Origin: Sphingopyxis sp. YF1
GTDB lineage: Bacteria > Pseudomonadota > Alphaproteobacteria > Sphingomonadales > Sphingomonadaceae
Reading direction: 5' to 3'
Assembly (NCBI RefSeq): GCF_022701295.1
Contig: NZ_CP033204.1
Span: 2,790,001 to 2,854,000 of the forward strand
DNA length: 64,000 nt
Position numbers and translations under genes: made by a program. Below are positions 40,391 through 47,845 of this stretch, in pieces. The notes below the pieces were generated by a model. That model searched no databases, had not been told where the DNA came from, and saw only the letters and a program-made list of their open reading frames with translations. Every line of letters begins with the position of its first letter. Position 1 is the first letter of the stretch.

Positions 40391-40944
40391 GCCGCCGCAA
40401 GCAACCCGCGCTGCCCGTCCCGACGACCGACGAGGCCGCGATCGCGCTGATCAGCGAATATATCGACGTCGAGCGGAGGTTGCGCCTAGCTGCTGAAGCC
40501 GCCGACGAGATGATCGCGGGGGTGAAGGAGGGACTCGACGAGATCAAAGCCGAGGCGCGCCCCGAACAGGAGCAGCGCTTCGCGGCGATCAAGAGCTGGT
40601 GGGAAGCGGGTGCCGCCCAACGATGGGCGGGGAAGAAGCGTTCGGCCGACGTCGCCGGCGCCAAGATCGGGACGCGCCTGTCGAACGCGTCGGTGCGCAT
40701 GCCGAAAGGGATCAAGATCGACGCGATCGTCGAATGGCTGCGCGGCCACTCCTGGACGGGCGCGTCGCGCTTCGTGCGCGCCAAATATGAGTTGAACAAG
40801 GACGCGCTGATCGCCGCATGGCCCGACGAGGCCGACACCCGCAAGCTGTTCGAGGACAAGGGCGTGAAGGTCAGCCAGGCCGACCAGTTCTTCATCGACG
40901 TCACCCCGGCCGACACCAAGGAAGAGGCGCGCACCGATGGCTGA
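40387..40944 (+). CDS. gam: Gam-like host-nuclease inhibitor (Mu Gam family)
   Basis: It starts at GTG 40387 and has 185 residues. IALISEYIDVERRLRLAAEA, then AAQRWAGKKRSADVAGAKIG and VEWLRGHSWTGASRFVRAKY match the Mu Gam family, which binds DNA ends and blocks exonuclease attack, being homologous to Ku. In Mu, gam belongs to the early left region; here it is coupled to fibre assembly at the right end, which suggests either late expression with packaging into the virion or a separate promoter. Confidence 0.85.
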   Translation: MSRRKQPALPVPTTDEAAIALISEYIDVERRLRLAAEAADEMIAGVKEGLDEIKAEARPEQEQRFAAIKSWWEAGAAQRWAGKKRSADVAGAKIGTRLSNASVRMPKGIKIDAIVEWLRGHSWTGASRFVRAKYELNKDALIAAWPDEADTRKLFEDKGVKVSQADQFFIDVTPADTKEEARTDG

Positions 40945-41131
40945 AACCTCCCGCGAAGCCGCGCTCGCAAAGGAAAACGCGGACCTCAAAGCCCAGGCCG
41001 AGCGCCTCGTCTCGACTATCGAAATCCATCATCGGAACTTCGACGAGATGTACGAGCGCGCGTCGGCCGAGCCGGGCGAGTTCGCCGCCTGGGTCGCCGG
41101 CATGACGCACCCCGACGCGGCGCAGCGGTGA
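40937..41131 (+). CDS. Small coiled-coil protein, 64 aa
   Basis: The product, MAETSREAALAKENADLKAQ then AERLVSTIEIHHRNFDEMYE, is helical and acidic. It overlaps Gam and the DUF2786-like gene, which supports translation. No family is recognised. Confidence 0.5.
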   Translation: MAETSREAALAKENADLKAQAERLVSTIEIHHRNFDEMYERASAEPGEFAAWVAGMTHPDAAQR

Positions 41132-41442
41132 AAGCCGGTCCCGCCGATCGCGCGCGCAAGTGCTTCGCGCTCGCCCGCCAACCTGGCACGCACGGCGAAC
41201 GCGATGCGGCGATCGCGCGCGGCATGGCGATCGTTGAGCGTCACGGCCTCAACCCCAATGACTTCGACATTCCCGGCCGCATTCGCGGGAAAAGTGGAAC
41301 GGTGATCATCGATGATCCACTGGCGCCGCACCGGGATGAAAGGTTTGATCAGGCGTGCCGCGACCAGCGTTGGCGCGCTCGCGTCGCCGCTCACCACCTC
41401 GGCCGATCGCGCTTCACGGTGTTGACCGACCGTATCGACTGA
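41128..41442 (+). CDS. DUF2786-like protein, 104 aa
   Basis: It starts at GTG 41128. ADRARKCFALARQPGTHGER followed by DAAIARGMAIVERHGLNPND resembles the DUF2786 helical motif (KIRALLALAxxxxxxxEAxxAxxxAxxLMxxxxL). This family is common in phages and plasmids, function unknown. It is the last gene of the rightward operon before the hairpin-rich gap. Confidence 0.65.
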   Translation: MKAGPADRARKCFALARQPGTHGERDAAIARGMAIVERHGLNPNDFDIPGRIRGKSGTVIIDDPLAPHRDERFDQACRDQRWRARVAAHHLGRSRFTVLTDRID

Positions 41443-41574
41443 CCCCGAATAGGGGGAGGCAACGGGCGTTGCAGCGCCCGTCACCGCAGGGTCTGGACCC
41501 CGCACCTCGCGCTGCCCGGGCAGCGCTACGTTCCCCCGCCGGCTGGCCGGCAGGGATGGCGATAGGTGTTATAA
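41443..41574 (+). promoter_or_regulatory. Hairpin-rich leader upstream of the Dam-type methylase
   Basis: Within 132 bases there is ACGGGCG-TTGCAG-CGCCCGT (41462-41481), an 18-bp perfect palindrome GCGCTGCCCGGGCAGCGC (41509-41526), and GCCGGCTGGCCGGC. GATAGGTGTTATAAGTG then leads into the GTG start. The hairpins may terminate the tail operon. The TATAAG-like segment could be a promoter element, but it lies too close to the start to be certain. Neither late-promoter block seen at 12910 and 24915 occurs here. Confidence 0.5.
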
Positions 41575-42420
41575 GTGAACGAAGAATTGACCTTGGAGCC
41601 GGTGGCTCCGACCCGCCCCGTTGCAGGATATATTGGCGGTAAGAAGAACCTGTCGAAGCGGCTCGTAGCGCTAATCAACGAGACGCCCCATGACCTCTAC
41701 GTGGAGCCGTTCGTCGGCATGGGCGGCGTCTTCTTTCGGCGTGATCGCCGCCCCAAGACCGAAGTCATCAACGATATCTCGGCCGACGTGACGACATTGT
41801 TCCGCATCCTCCAGCGCCACTATCAGCAATTCCTCGACACGCTGAAATGGCAGCTGGCGAGCCGTGCCGAGTTCGACCGGCTGCTGCGAGTCGACCCCGA
41901 CACGCTGACCGACCTCGAACGGTCGGCCCGCTTCCTCTACGTCCAGAAGCTCGCTTTCGGGGGCAAAGTGACCGGCCGCAGCTTCGGCGTAACCACCACC
42001 GGTCCCGCCCGCTTCGATCTGACGAAATTGGTGCCGATGCTCGAAGCCGTCCACGATCGGCTCGCGCCGGTCATCATCGAGCGGCTGCCGTTCGAGAAGC
42101 TGATCCCGCGCTACGATCGCCCCGGTGCGCTGTTCTATTGCGACCCGCCCTATGTCGACGGCGAAGATGACTATGGCAAAGGCGTCTTCTCACCGGCCGA
42201 TTATGCCCGACTGAGAGACCTCTTAGAAGCCGTTGAAGGACGCTTCATCCTGTCGATCAACGACCGCCCCGAGATCCGCGAGCTGTTCGCTGCCAGCACG
42301 ATCGAGCCGGTCGAGCTGAACTATCGCATCAGCGGCAAAACAACACCGGCGCGCGAACTGATCATCACTGGCGGTCAGGGCGCGGCGGCGCTACATGCTA
42401 CCCATGAACGGCGGCGCTAG
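41575..42420 (+). CDS. DNA adenine methylase, Dam/D12 class
   Basis: It starts at GTG 41575 and has 281 residues. YIGGKKNLSKRL and YVEPFVGMGGVFF (SAM motif I, about residues 42-54) lead to FYCDPPYVDG (DPPY at 190-193), the alpha-class N6-adenine methylase order of motifs. The target is probably a short site such as GATC, but sequence alone does not fix it. It lies 49 bases from the right end, where Mu has mom, and so appears to be the anti-restriction modification gene of this phage. Confidence 0.92.
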   Translation: MNEELTLEPVAPTRPVAGYIGGKKNLSKRLVALINETPHDLYVEPFVGMGGVFFRRDRRPKTEVINDISADVTTLFRILQRHYQQFLDTLKWQLASRAEFDRLLRVDPDTLTDLERSARFLYVQKLAFGGKVTGRSFGVTTTGPARFDLTKLVPMLEAVHDRLAPVIIERLPFEKLIPRYDRPGALFYCDPPYVDGEDDYGKGVFSPADYARLRDLLEAVEGRFILSINDRPEIRELFAASTIEPVELNYRISGKTTPARELIITGGQGAAALHATHERRR

Positions 42421-42421
42421 T

Positions 42422-42469
42422 GCTCCAGAACCTCTTGTCCGAGACTCCAGAAGCTTTTGCCGCGCTACA
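42422..42469 (-). repeat. Right phage end with two transposase-site candidates
   Basis: Read inward from the right end, TGTAGCGCGG is followed by GCTTCTGGAGT (42454-42444) and GAGGTTCTGGAGC (42434-42422). These resemble GAGGTTCCAGAAC of the left end in inverted orientation, as expected for MuA-type binding sites R1 and R2. Confidence 0.7.
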
Positions 42470-42474
42470 ATAGA
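42470..42474. repeat. Right copy of the 5-bp target-site duplication (ATAGA)
   Basis: ATAGA follows the terminal ACA of the prophage directly and matches 1542-1546. Confidence 0.95.
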
Positions 42475-42907
42475 AAATGTAGAATTGTTCCTCGACCCCC
42501 AGCGACCAGGTGTGGAGCAAGGGGGTCAGTTCGGCGTCGCCGAAATAATTGACCGTGCGCCAGAACCAGAAGTTCGACCCCGACAGCGCGGTCGCCGCGG
42601 CGCTCCACGACAGGTCGCGCATGTCCTGCGGGAAGAGCCGCCACCATCCGACCGCGAGCACGACGAGGAGCATGGCGAGCAGCGCGGGCAGGATGCGCAG
42701 CGCGCGGCGGCGATAGAAGCCCGCGAGCGTAAAACGATCGCCGTCCATCTCCTTGAGGATGATGCGGCTGATCAGATAGCCCGAGATGACGAAGAAGATG
42801 TCGACGCCGACGAAACCGCCAGGGATGGCATCAAGGCCGGCGTGGACGAGCAGGATTGGCAGGACGGCAACGGCGCGCAGCCCGGCGATGTCGTTGCGAT
42901 ACTGCAT
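42470..42907 (-). pseudogene. Acyltransferase-3/SGNH gene, N-terminal part, cut by prophage
   Basis: The ATG at 42907 opens MQYRNDIAGLRAVAVLPILL, then FFVISGYLISRIILKEMDGD and LHTWSLGVEEQFYIF, the conserved N-terminal half of acyltransferase-3 proteins, including the catalytic-region RxxR/H-type motifs of that family. The frame runs into phage DNA after 146 codons and stops at 42398 after 23 phage-coded residues. The rest of the gene is at 111-1546, 41 kb away. Any truncated product would lack most membrane helices and the SGNH domain. Confidence 0.93.
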
Positions 42908-42980
42908 GGTCCCCCGAAAACTGGCCGGCGCGAGCCGACGCTGACTAGCGGCTTGGGGGCATCAGGGAAAGGGGGATGGC

Positions 42981-43002
42981 GCGGGCGGACGCAAGCGCCC
43001 GC
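42981..43002 (-). terminator. Terminator-like hairpin after sodB
   Basis: GCGGGCG and CGCCCGC pair over 7 bp around GACGCAAG. On the minus strand the hairpin follows the sodB stop and is followed by CCCCCTTTCCC. It is a weak intrinsic terminator between sodB and the split acyltransferase. Confidence 0.4.
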
Positions 43003-43013
43003 CCGCCGCCGGA

Positions 43014-43628
43014 TCAGGCCGGATAGGTCCAGGCGCCGTCGCGGGCGAAATTCTCTGCCGCGAAATCCCAGTTGAGCAATTCGTCGACCACCGCGTCGAC
43101 ATAGGCCGGACGCAGGTTCTTGCGGTCGATGTAATAGGCATGTTCCCACACGTCGATCACGACGAGCGGCTTGATGCCCGCGGTCAGCTCGGTGCCCGCA
43201 TCGTGCGTGTCGGTGACCGACAGCGTGCCGTCGCGCGAGACGAGCCACGCCCAGCCCGAGGCGAAATGATTGACCGCGGTTTCCTTGAGCTTCTTCTTGA
43301 GCTCTTCGAGCGACCCGAAGTCGCGCTCGATCGCGGCGGCGAGATCGCCCTTGGGCTCGGTCCTGGTCGGGCTCAGGCTCTCCCAGTAGAAGGCGTGGTT
43401 CCACGACTGCGCCGCATTGTTGAACAGGCCCTTGTTGCCCGAGCCTTCGGCGTGGTGGACGATTTCCTCGAGCGGCTTCGACGCGAGGTCGGTGCCCTCG
43501 ATCGCGGCATTGACCTTGTCGACATAGGCCTTGTGATGCTTGCCATGGTGCGTCGCCAGCGTGTCGGCCGAGATATGCGGCTCCAGCGCGTCCTGGGCGT
43601 ACGGCAGGGGAGGATGAGCGATCGTCAT
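43014..43628 (-). CDS. sodB: Superoxide dismutase, Fe/Mn family (SodB-like)
   Basis: The ATG at 43628 has an AAGGAAG ribosome-binding site; longer readings run into the repeat upstream. The 204-residue product has HHGKHHKAYVDKVNAAIEGT, NAAQSWNHAFYWESLSP and DVWEHAYYIDRKN, which hold the four metal ligands (two His, then Asp and His). It converts superoxide to hydrogen peroxide and oxygen, in the cytoplasm as no signal peptide is present. NHAFYWE near the second ligand is typical of the iron form. Confidence 0.96.
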   Translation of the reverse strand: MTIAHPPLPYAQDALEPHISADTLATHHGKHHKAYVDKVNAAIEGTDLASKPLEEIVHHAEGSGNKGLFNNAAQSWNHAFYWESLSPTRTEPKGDLAAAIERDFGSLEELKKKLKETAVNHFASGWAWLVSRDGTLSVTDTHDAGTELTAGIKPLVVIDVWEHAYYIDRKNLRPAYVDAVVDELLNWDFAAENFARDGAWTYPA

Positions 43629-43715
43629 GGCAGTCTTCCTTTTGTTTTGAACGTTCGGGGTCTTAACTCGGTATCGGGGGGCGCGGTTGCAACCCCGGGA
43701 CGGGGAAATTTTCAT

Positions 43716-43825
43716 CTCGTCATTGCGAGCGAAGCGGGCCGAAGGCGGCCGTAGGCCAACCAATCCAGAGCGGTTACCGCCTACGCTGGATTGCCGCGTC
43801 GCCTTCGGCCCCTCGCAATGACGAG
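43716..43825. repeat. Extragenic palindromic repeat, family A, copy 1
   Basis: CTCGTCATTGCGAG (43716-43729) and CTCGCAATGACGAG (43812-43825) are inverted arms. Between them are secondary arms built on CAATCCAG/CTGGATTG and GCCGAAGGC. It lies between sodB and the DNA ligase gene. A related element is at 49153-49239. Its role is unknown; such elements are often bidirectional terminators or non-autonomous mobile repeats. Confidence 0.8.
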
Positions 43826-43829
43826 GGGG

Positions 43830-45398
43830 CTACGTCACCATGCCGCGCAGCGTCGCGATCCGGTCGGCCTCCTCGGCGGGCTTGTCGCGGCGGATGCGCG
43901 AAATCCGCGGGAAACGCATCGCAAGCCCCGACTTGTGGCGTTTCGACGCGTGGATCGAATCGAACGCGACCTCGAGCACGAGCGACTTTTCGACCTCGCG
44001 TACCGGGCCGAAGCGGTTCAGCGTGTGGTCGCGGACGAACTTGTCGAGCCATTTCAGCTCCTCGTCGGTGAAGCCCGAATAGGCCTTGCCCACCGGAAGC
44101 AGTTCGCCGTCGTCGGACCAGCAGCCGAAGCTGTAGTCCGAATAGAAGCTCGCGCGGCGCCCGTTGCCGCGCTGCGCGTACATCATCACGCAGTCGGCGG
44201 TGAGCGGGTCGCGCTTCCACTTGTACCAGAGGCCGGCGCGGCGGCCCGCGACATAAGGGGCGTCGCGGCGCTTGAGCATCACCCCCTCGATCGCCGCATC
44301 GCGCGCGCCGGCGCGGCGCTCGGCGAGGTCGCCCCAGTCTTTCGCATCGATGACTTGCGACAGGTCGAAATGGCTGTCGGCGAGGCGCGGGACGAAGGCT
44401 TCGAGTTGCCGCCGCCGTTCGGTCCATGGCAGGCCGCGCAGGTCGTTGCCGTCGACCGCGAGCAGGTCGTACACGCGGACGAAGGCCGGATAGTCGGCGA
44501 GCATCTTCTTCGACACCGTCTTGCGTCCGAGGCGTTGCTGGAGCGCATTGAAGCTCGCGGCCTCACCCCCCTGCACCGCACCGCGCACCAGCAGTTCGCC
44601 ATCGATCACCGCTTCCTGGTCGAACGCCGCGACCAGTTCGGGGAACGCCGCACCGATTTCTTCGCCGCCGCGGCTGTAGAGACGCGTTTCGCCGCCCCCG
44701 TGGACGATCTGGACGCGGATGCCGTCCCATTTCCATTCGGCGGCATAATCGGCGAGGTCGACGCTTTCCGCCTCGAGCGGATGCGCGAGCATGAAGGGGC
44801 GGAAGAAAGCAACGTCATCGAGGTCGGGACGATCCCCCCGTCCCTCGCCCCAGGCGAACAGCGGCGCATAGGGCGGCGGAATCGCGTACCACAGCTCCTC
44901 GACATCGTCGACCGGCACGTCGAACGCCTGCGCAAACGCCTGTTTCGCGAGCCGCGCCGACACCCCGACGCGCATGCCCCCCAGTGCCAGTTTGAGCAGC
45001 GCATAGCGCCCGTCGGCATCGAGCCGGTCGAGCAGCGAAGCGACGATCGCGGGCGCATCGCTGCGGGTGGCGGACGCGAGCGCATCGACCGCCTGGCTCA
45101 CGCTGACGTCGTCCTTCGCCCCCGGGGCATCGGGCCAGAGCAGCGCCGCGGTCTCCGCCGTGTCGCCGACGAAATGCCGCGACAGGCGGAACAATTGCTC
45201 GTCCACCCGGGTCGCCAGCAGCGCGCGCACCGTCCCCGCCTTCACCGCCGGAAAGTCGAGGCTCTCGGTCAGCGCCGCGATCGCCCAGCCGCGGTCGGGA
45301 TCGGGGGCGTGCCGCAAATAATCGACGATCAGCGCGAGCTTCGAGTTGCGCGAGCGCGTGTAGACCAGACGGTCGATCAGGGCCGCGAAGCGCTTCAC
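43830..45398 (-). CDS. ATP-dependent DNA ligase (LigC/cisplatin-response type)
   Basis: From GTG 45398, which overlaps the exonuclease stop, the 522-residue product has an N-terminal DNA-binding domain and the nucleotidyltransferase motif EWKWDGIR with Lys223 as the AMP-carrying residue. ELLVRGAVQGGEAASFNALQ and EGVMLKRRDAPYVAGRR follow (motifs III-V), then an OB-fold C-terminus. It belongs to the repair-type ligases co-encoded with a metallo-beta-lactamase exonuclease, distinct from the replicative NAD-dependent LigA. The DEXH helicase often found in this cluster is not in the window. Confidence 0.93.
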   Translation of the reverse strand: MKRFAALIDRLVYTRSRNSKLALIVDYLRHAPDPDRGWAIAALTESLDFPAVKAGTVRALLATRVDEQLFRLSRHFVGDTAETAALLWPDAPGAKDDVSVSQAVDALASATRSDAPAIVASLLDRLDADGRYALLKLALGGMRVGVSARLAKQAFAQAFDVPVDDVEELWYAIPPPYAPLFAWGEGRGDRPDLDDVAFFRPFMLAHPLEAESVDLADYAAEWKWDGIRVQIVHGGGETRLYSRGGEEIGAAFPELVAAFDQEAVIDGELLVRGAVQGGEAASFNALQQRLGRKTVSKKMLADYPAFVRVYDLLAVDGNDLRGLPWTERRRQLEAFVPRLADSHFDLSQVIDAKDWGDLAERRAGARDAAIEGVMLKRRDAPYVAGRRAGLWYKWKRDPLTADCVMMYAQRGNGRRASFYSDYSFGCWSDDGELLPVGKAYSGFTDEELKWLDKFVRDHTLNRFGPVREVEKSLVLEVAFDSIHASKRHKSGLAMRFPRISRIRRDKPAEEADRIATLRGMVT

Positions 45399-46408
45399 GC
45401 CTCCTCCTCCAGATCGCGGCCGACGAGGTGCAGCGCGCGCGCCTTGCGCTGCGTGAGTTCGCACCAGCGCAAGAGGCCGTCCTCGCTGCCGTGGGTGATC
45501 CACGTCTCCTTGGGGTTCACGTCGGCGATCGTCGCGGTGAGTTCGTCCCAGTCGGCATGGTCCGAGATGACGAGCGGCAGTTCGACCATCCGCTGCCGCG
45601 CGCGCTGGCGCACGCGCATCCAGCCCGACGCCATCGCGGTCACCGGATCGGGGAGCCGCCGCGACCAGCGGTCGTTCAGTGCCGCGGGCGGCGCGACGAC
45701 GATCTGCCCCGCCATCGCGGCCTTGTCGCTTTCCGACACGAGCCTGAGTTCGCCGAGGTCGACGCCGTGATCGGCATAGAGCCCGCACATGCGTTCGAGC
45801 GCGCCGTGGATGAAGATCGGCGCATCCCACCCCGCGCCGCGCAGCTCGGCGATCACCCGCTGCGCCTTGCCGAGCGCATAGGCGCCGACGAGCACCGACC
45901 GGTCGGGCTCGGCGCGCACCGCGCCGATCAGCTTTGCGATCTCGTCGCCGGTCGGCGGGTGACGGAACACCGGCAGGCCGAAGGTCGCCTCGGTGACGAA
46001 GATGTCGCACGGCACGACCTCGAACCGCGCGCAGGTCGGGTCGGCGCGGCGTTTGTAGTCGCCGGTGACGACGATCCGCTCGCCCGCATATTCCATCAAT
46101 ATCTGCGCGCTGCCGAGCACATGTCCGGCGGGATGAAAGCTGAAACGCACCCCGCCGCGCTCGAAACCCTCGCCATAGGCAAAGGCGGCATTGTGGCTCG
46201 CCTCGGCATCGACGCCGTAGCGCAGCGCCATGATCGCGAGCGTCTCGGGGGTCGCGAAGACCGCGCCATGCCCGCTGCGCGCATGGTCGGCGTGGCCGTG
46301 GGTGACGGCGGCGCGTTCGACCGGGCGCGAGGGATCGATCCACACATCGGCGGGCTTCACATGGATGCCGTGCGGATGCGGCTCGATCCAGGTCTTCGCC
46401 TTCGCCAT
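45395..46408 (-). CDS. Ligase-associated DNA exonuclease (metallo-beta-lactamase fold)
   Basis: The 337-residue product has the metal motif THGHADHA (His37, His39, Asp41, His42), then HPAGHVLGSAQILMEYAGER, IVVTGDYKRRADPTCARFEV and ISDHADWDELTATIADVNPK. These are the beta-CASP/MBL blocks of SNM1-like nucleases. Its start and stop overlap UdgX and ligase genes, so the three are translationally coupled. It probably trims damaged ends before ligation. Confidence 0.93.
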   Translation of the reverse strand: MAKAKTWIEPHPHGIHVKPADVWIDPSRPVERAAVTHGHADHARSGHGAVFATPETLAIMALRYGVDAEASHNAAFAYGEGFERGGVRFSFHPAGHVLGSAQILMEYAGERIVVTGDYKRRADPTCARFEVVPCDIFVTEATFGLPVFRHPPTGDEIAKLIGAVRAEPDRSVLVGAYALGKAQRVIAELRGAGWDAPIFIHGALERMCGLYADHGVDLGELRLVSESDKAAMAGQIVVAPPAALNDRWSRRLPDPVTAMASGWMRVRQRARQRMVELPLVISDHADWDELTATIADVNPKETWITHGSEDGLLRWCELTQRKARALHLVGRDLEEEA

Positions 46409-47835
46409 CAGGCGGCGAGTTTCCGCGCGCGGATCAGGTCGGCAACAAACGCCTTGCGCTCCTCGGCGGCGCGCTCACGGTCAGGCAGGCGGAGCAGGAA
46501 GGATGGATGGATCGTCGCGATCAATTTGCTCCCCCCTTCCAGTTCGTGCACCGCGCCGCGCATCGACTTGATGCTGGCGCTCTTGCCCGTCACGCCGCGC
46601 AGCGCGCTGGCGCCGAGCGTGACGATCAGCTCGGGCTGCACCAGCGCGCGCTCCTTGTCGAGCCACCAGCGGCAGATGTCGATCTCGCCTGTGGTCGGGT
46701 TCTGGTGGAGCCGGCGCTTGCCGCGCGGCTCGAACTTGAAATGCTTGACCGCATTGGTGAGGAAGAGCCGCCGCCGGTCGAGCCCCGCCTCGTCGAGCGC
46801 CGCGTCCAGCACCTGCCCCGCCGGCCCGACGAACGGCCGTCCCTGCAGATCCTCCTGGTCGCCCGGCTGCTCGCCGACGAGCATGATCCGCGCTTTCGTC
46901 GGCCCCTCGCCCGCGACCGCCTGCGTCGCGTTGCAATAGAGCGGGCAGCGCGTGCAGCGATCGATCGCCTTCGCCAGCGCGCCCAGCGTCTTCACATCGT
47001 CGATCGGGGCAAGCTCTTCGGGCACGCGCGTTCGCCATTTGTCGGTCCGGGGGTTCGCAGCCGAAACGGCGGCCGCGCGCATCCGTTCCACTCGTGCACC
47101 GGCGCCCGCGAGCAACGGCGCGATATCCTGCGCCTCGGGCAGGTTGTGCCAGTATTTCTTCGGCATCTCGGCGCGCATCGCCTCGATCTTGACCCGCGCG
47201 GGGTTGAAGATCGCGCCATAATAGGTGCGCCACTGATCCTCGACGACGTCGCCGTCGGGCACCTCGTCGCGCGTGCCGCCAGGGCCAAGGGTCAGCAGCT
47301 CGTCCTGCCAGATCGCGCGTGCGTCGGGGGTCAGGATCGCCCAGTCCATCCCGTAGAAGCGCCGCTGGAAGAAGGGCGCAGTCAGCCGCAATATGCGGTG
47401 ATCAGGCTCGAACCACGCCGCGAAGCGCTCGCGTTCCTCGCCCTCGCCGAGGCGGCGAAAGCGCACGAAGGCGTGCATCTTGTGGATGTCGCGGCGGATT
47501 GCCTTGTCGGTCCTGCGCAGCCAGTCGACATCGGGGTCGGTCGTCCGCGCGAGCAACTGCCGCTCGCGCGCCGCGCGCCAGACGAGGCGGTAGAGCCGCG
47601 CCGGCACCTCGGCGCCGCGATGACAGATCACCCGGTCGGCCATCGCGAGCAATTCGCGCGGCAGCTTCACCGCGCCCGCCGATGCGGGCGGCGCCTCGTC
47701 GCCGAACAGCGACGCGCCGTCTTCCGCACCGCGCCAGCTCACATCCTCGGGCGCCACGCCGCCCGCGAGCAGCGCGCGCGCGACGCCGCGCCATTCGGCG
47801 AAATCGCCGGGCCGCTCCAGCACCACCTCCCTCAC
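46408..47835 (-). CDS. udgX: UdgX family uracil-DNA-binding/glycosylase protein fused to DUF4130
   Basis: Residues 1-260 match the DUF4130 domain (ADRVICHRGAEVPARLYRLV, KMHAFVRFRR, PDHRILRLTAPFFQRRFYGM). Residues 280-475 are a family-4-like uracil glycosylase with Cys294 and Cys297 of the iron-sulfur cluster, GEQPGDQEDLQGRPFVGPAG, and KRRLHQNP with His377. In characterised UdgX that His links covalently to the abasic site after uracil excision; the loop here is RRLH rather than RRIH. It overlaps the exonuclease gene by 1 base. Confidence 0.92.
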   Translation of the reverse strand: MREVVLERPGDFAEWRGVARALLAGGVAPEDVSWRGAEDGASLFGDEAPPASAGAVKLPRELLAMADRVICHRGAEVPARLYRLVWRAARERQLLARTTDPDVDWLRRTDKAIRRDIHKMHAFVRFRRLGEGEERERFAAWFEPDHRILRLTAPFFQRRFYGMDWAILTPDARAIWQDELLTLGPGGTRDEVPDGDVVEDQWRTYYGAIFNPARVKIEAMRAEMPKKYWHNLPEAQDIAPLLAGAGARVERMRAAAVSAANPRTDKWRTRVPEELAPIDDVKTLGALAKAIDRCTRCPLYCNATQAVAGEGPTKARIMLVGEQPGDQEDLQGRPFVGPAGQVLDAALDEAGLDRRRLFLTNAVKHFKFEPRGKRRLHQNPTTGEIDICRWWLDKERALVQPELIVTLGASALRGVTGKSASIKSMRGAVHELEGGSKLIATIHPSFLLRLPDRERAAEERKAFVADLIRARKLAA

Positions 47836-47845
47836 GGAACGAGCC

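Larger units (their letters stand above)
1547..42469 (+). mobile_element. Complete Mu-like transposable prophage, 40,923 bp
   Basis: The element starts TGTTAGGGGACTAG and ends CGCGCTACA, the TG...CA termini of Mu-family phages, between ATAGA duplications. Gene order follows Mu: repressor, Ner-like, early genes with A and B, GemA, Mor/C, lysis, terminase, portal, gpF, protease/scaffold, head, sheath, tube, tape measure, baseplate, fibre and terminal DNA modification gene. Every structural module found in Mu has a candidate here and no core gene is visibly broken, so the prophage looks potentially inducible. Differences from Mu include an S24-fold repressor, a ParB-like early gene, Gam placed at the right end, and a Dam-type methylase instead of Mom. 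Confidence 0.96.

Noticed and set aside
1547..42469. Site-specific integrase or tRNA attachment site for the prophage
   Set aside because: No tyrosine or serine integrase is present; a MuA-type transposase, TG...CA ends and a 5-bp duplication explain integration.
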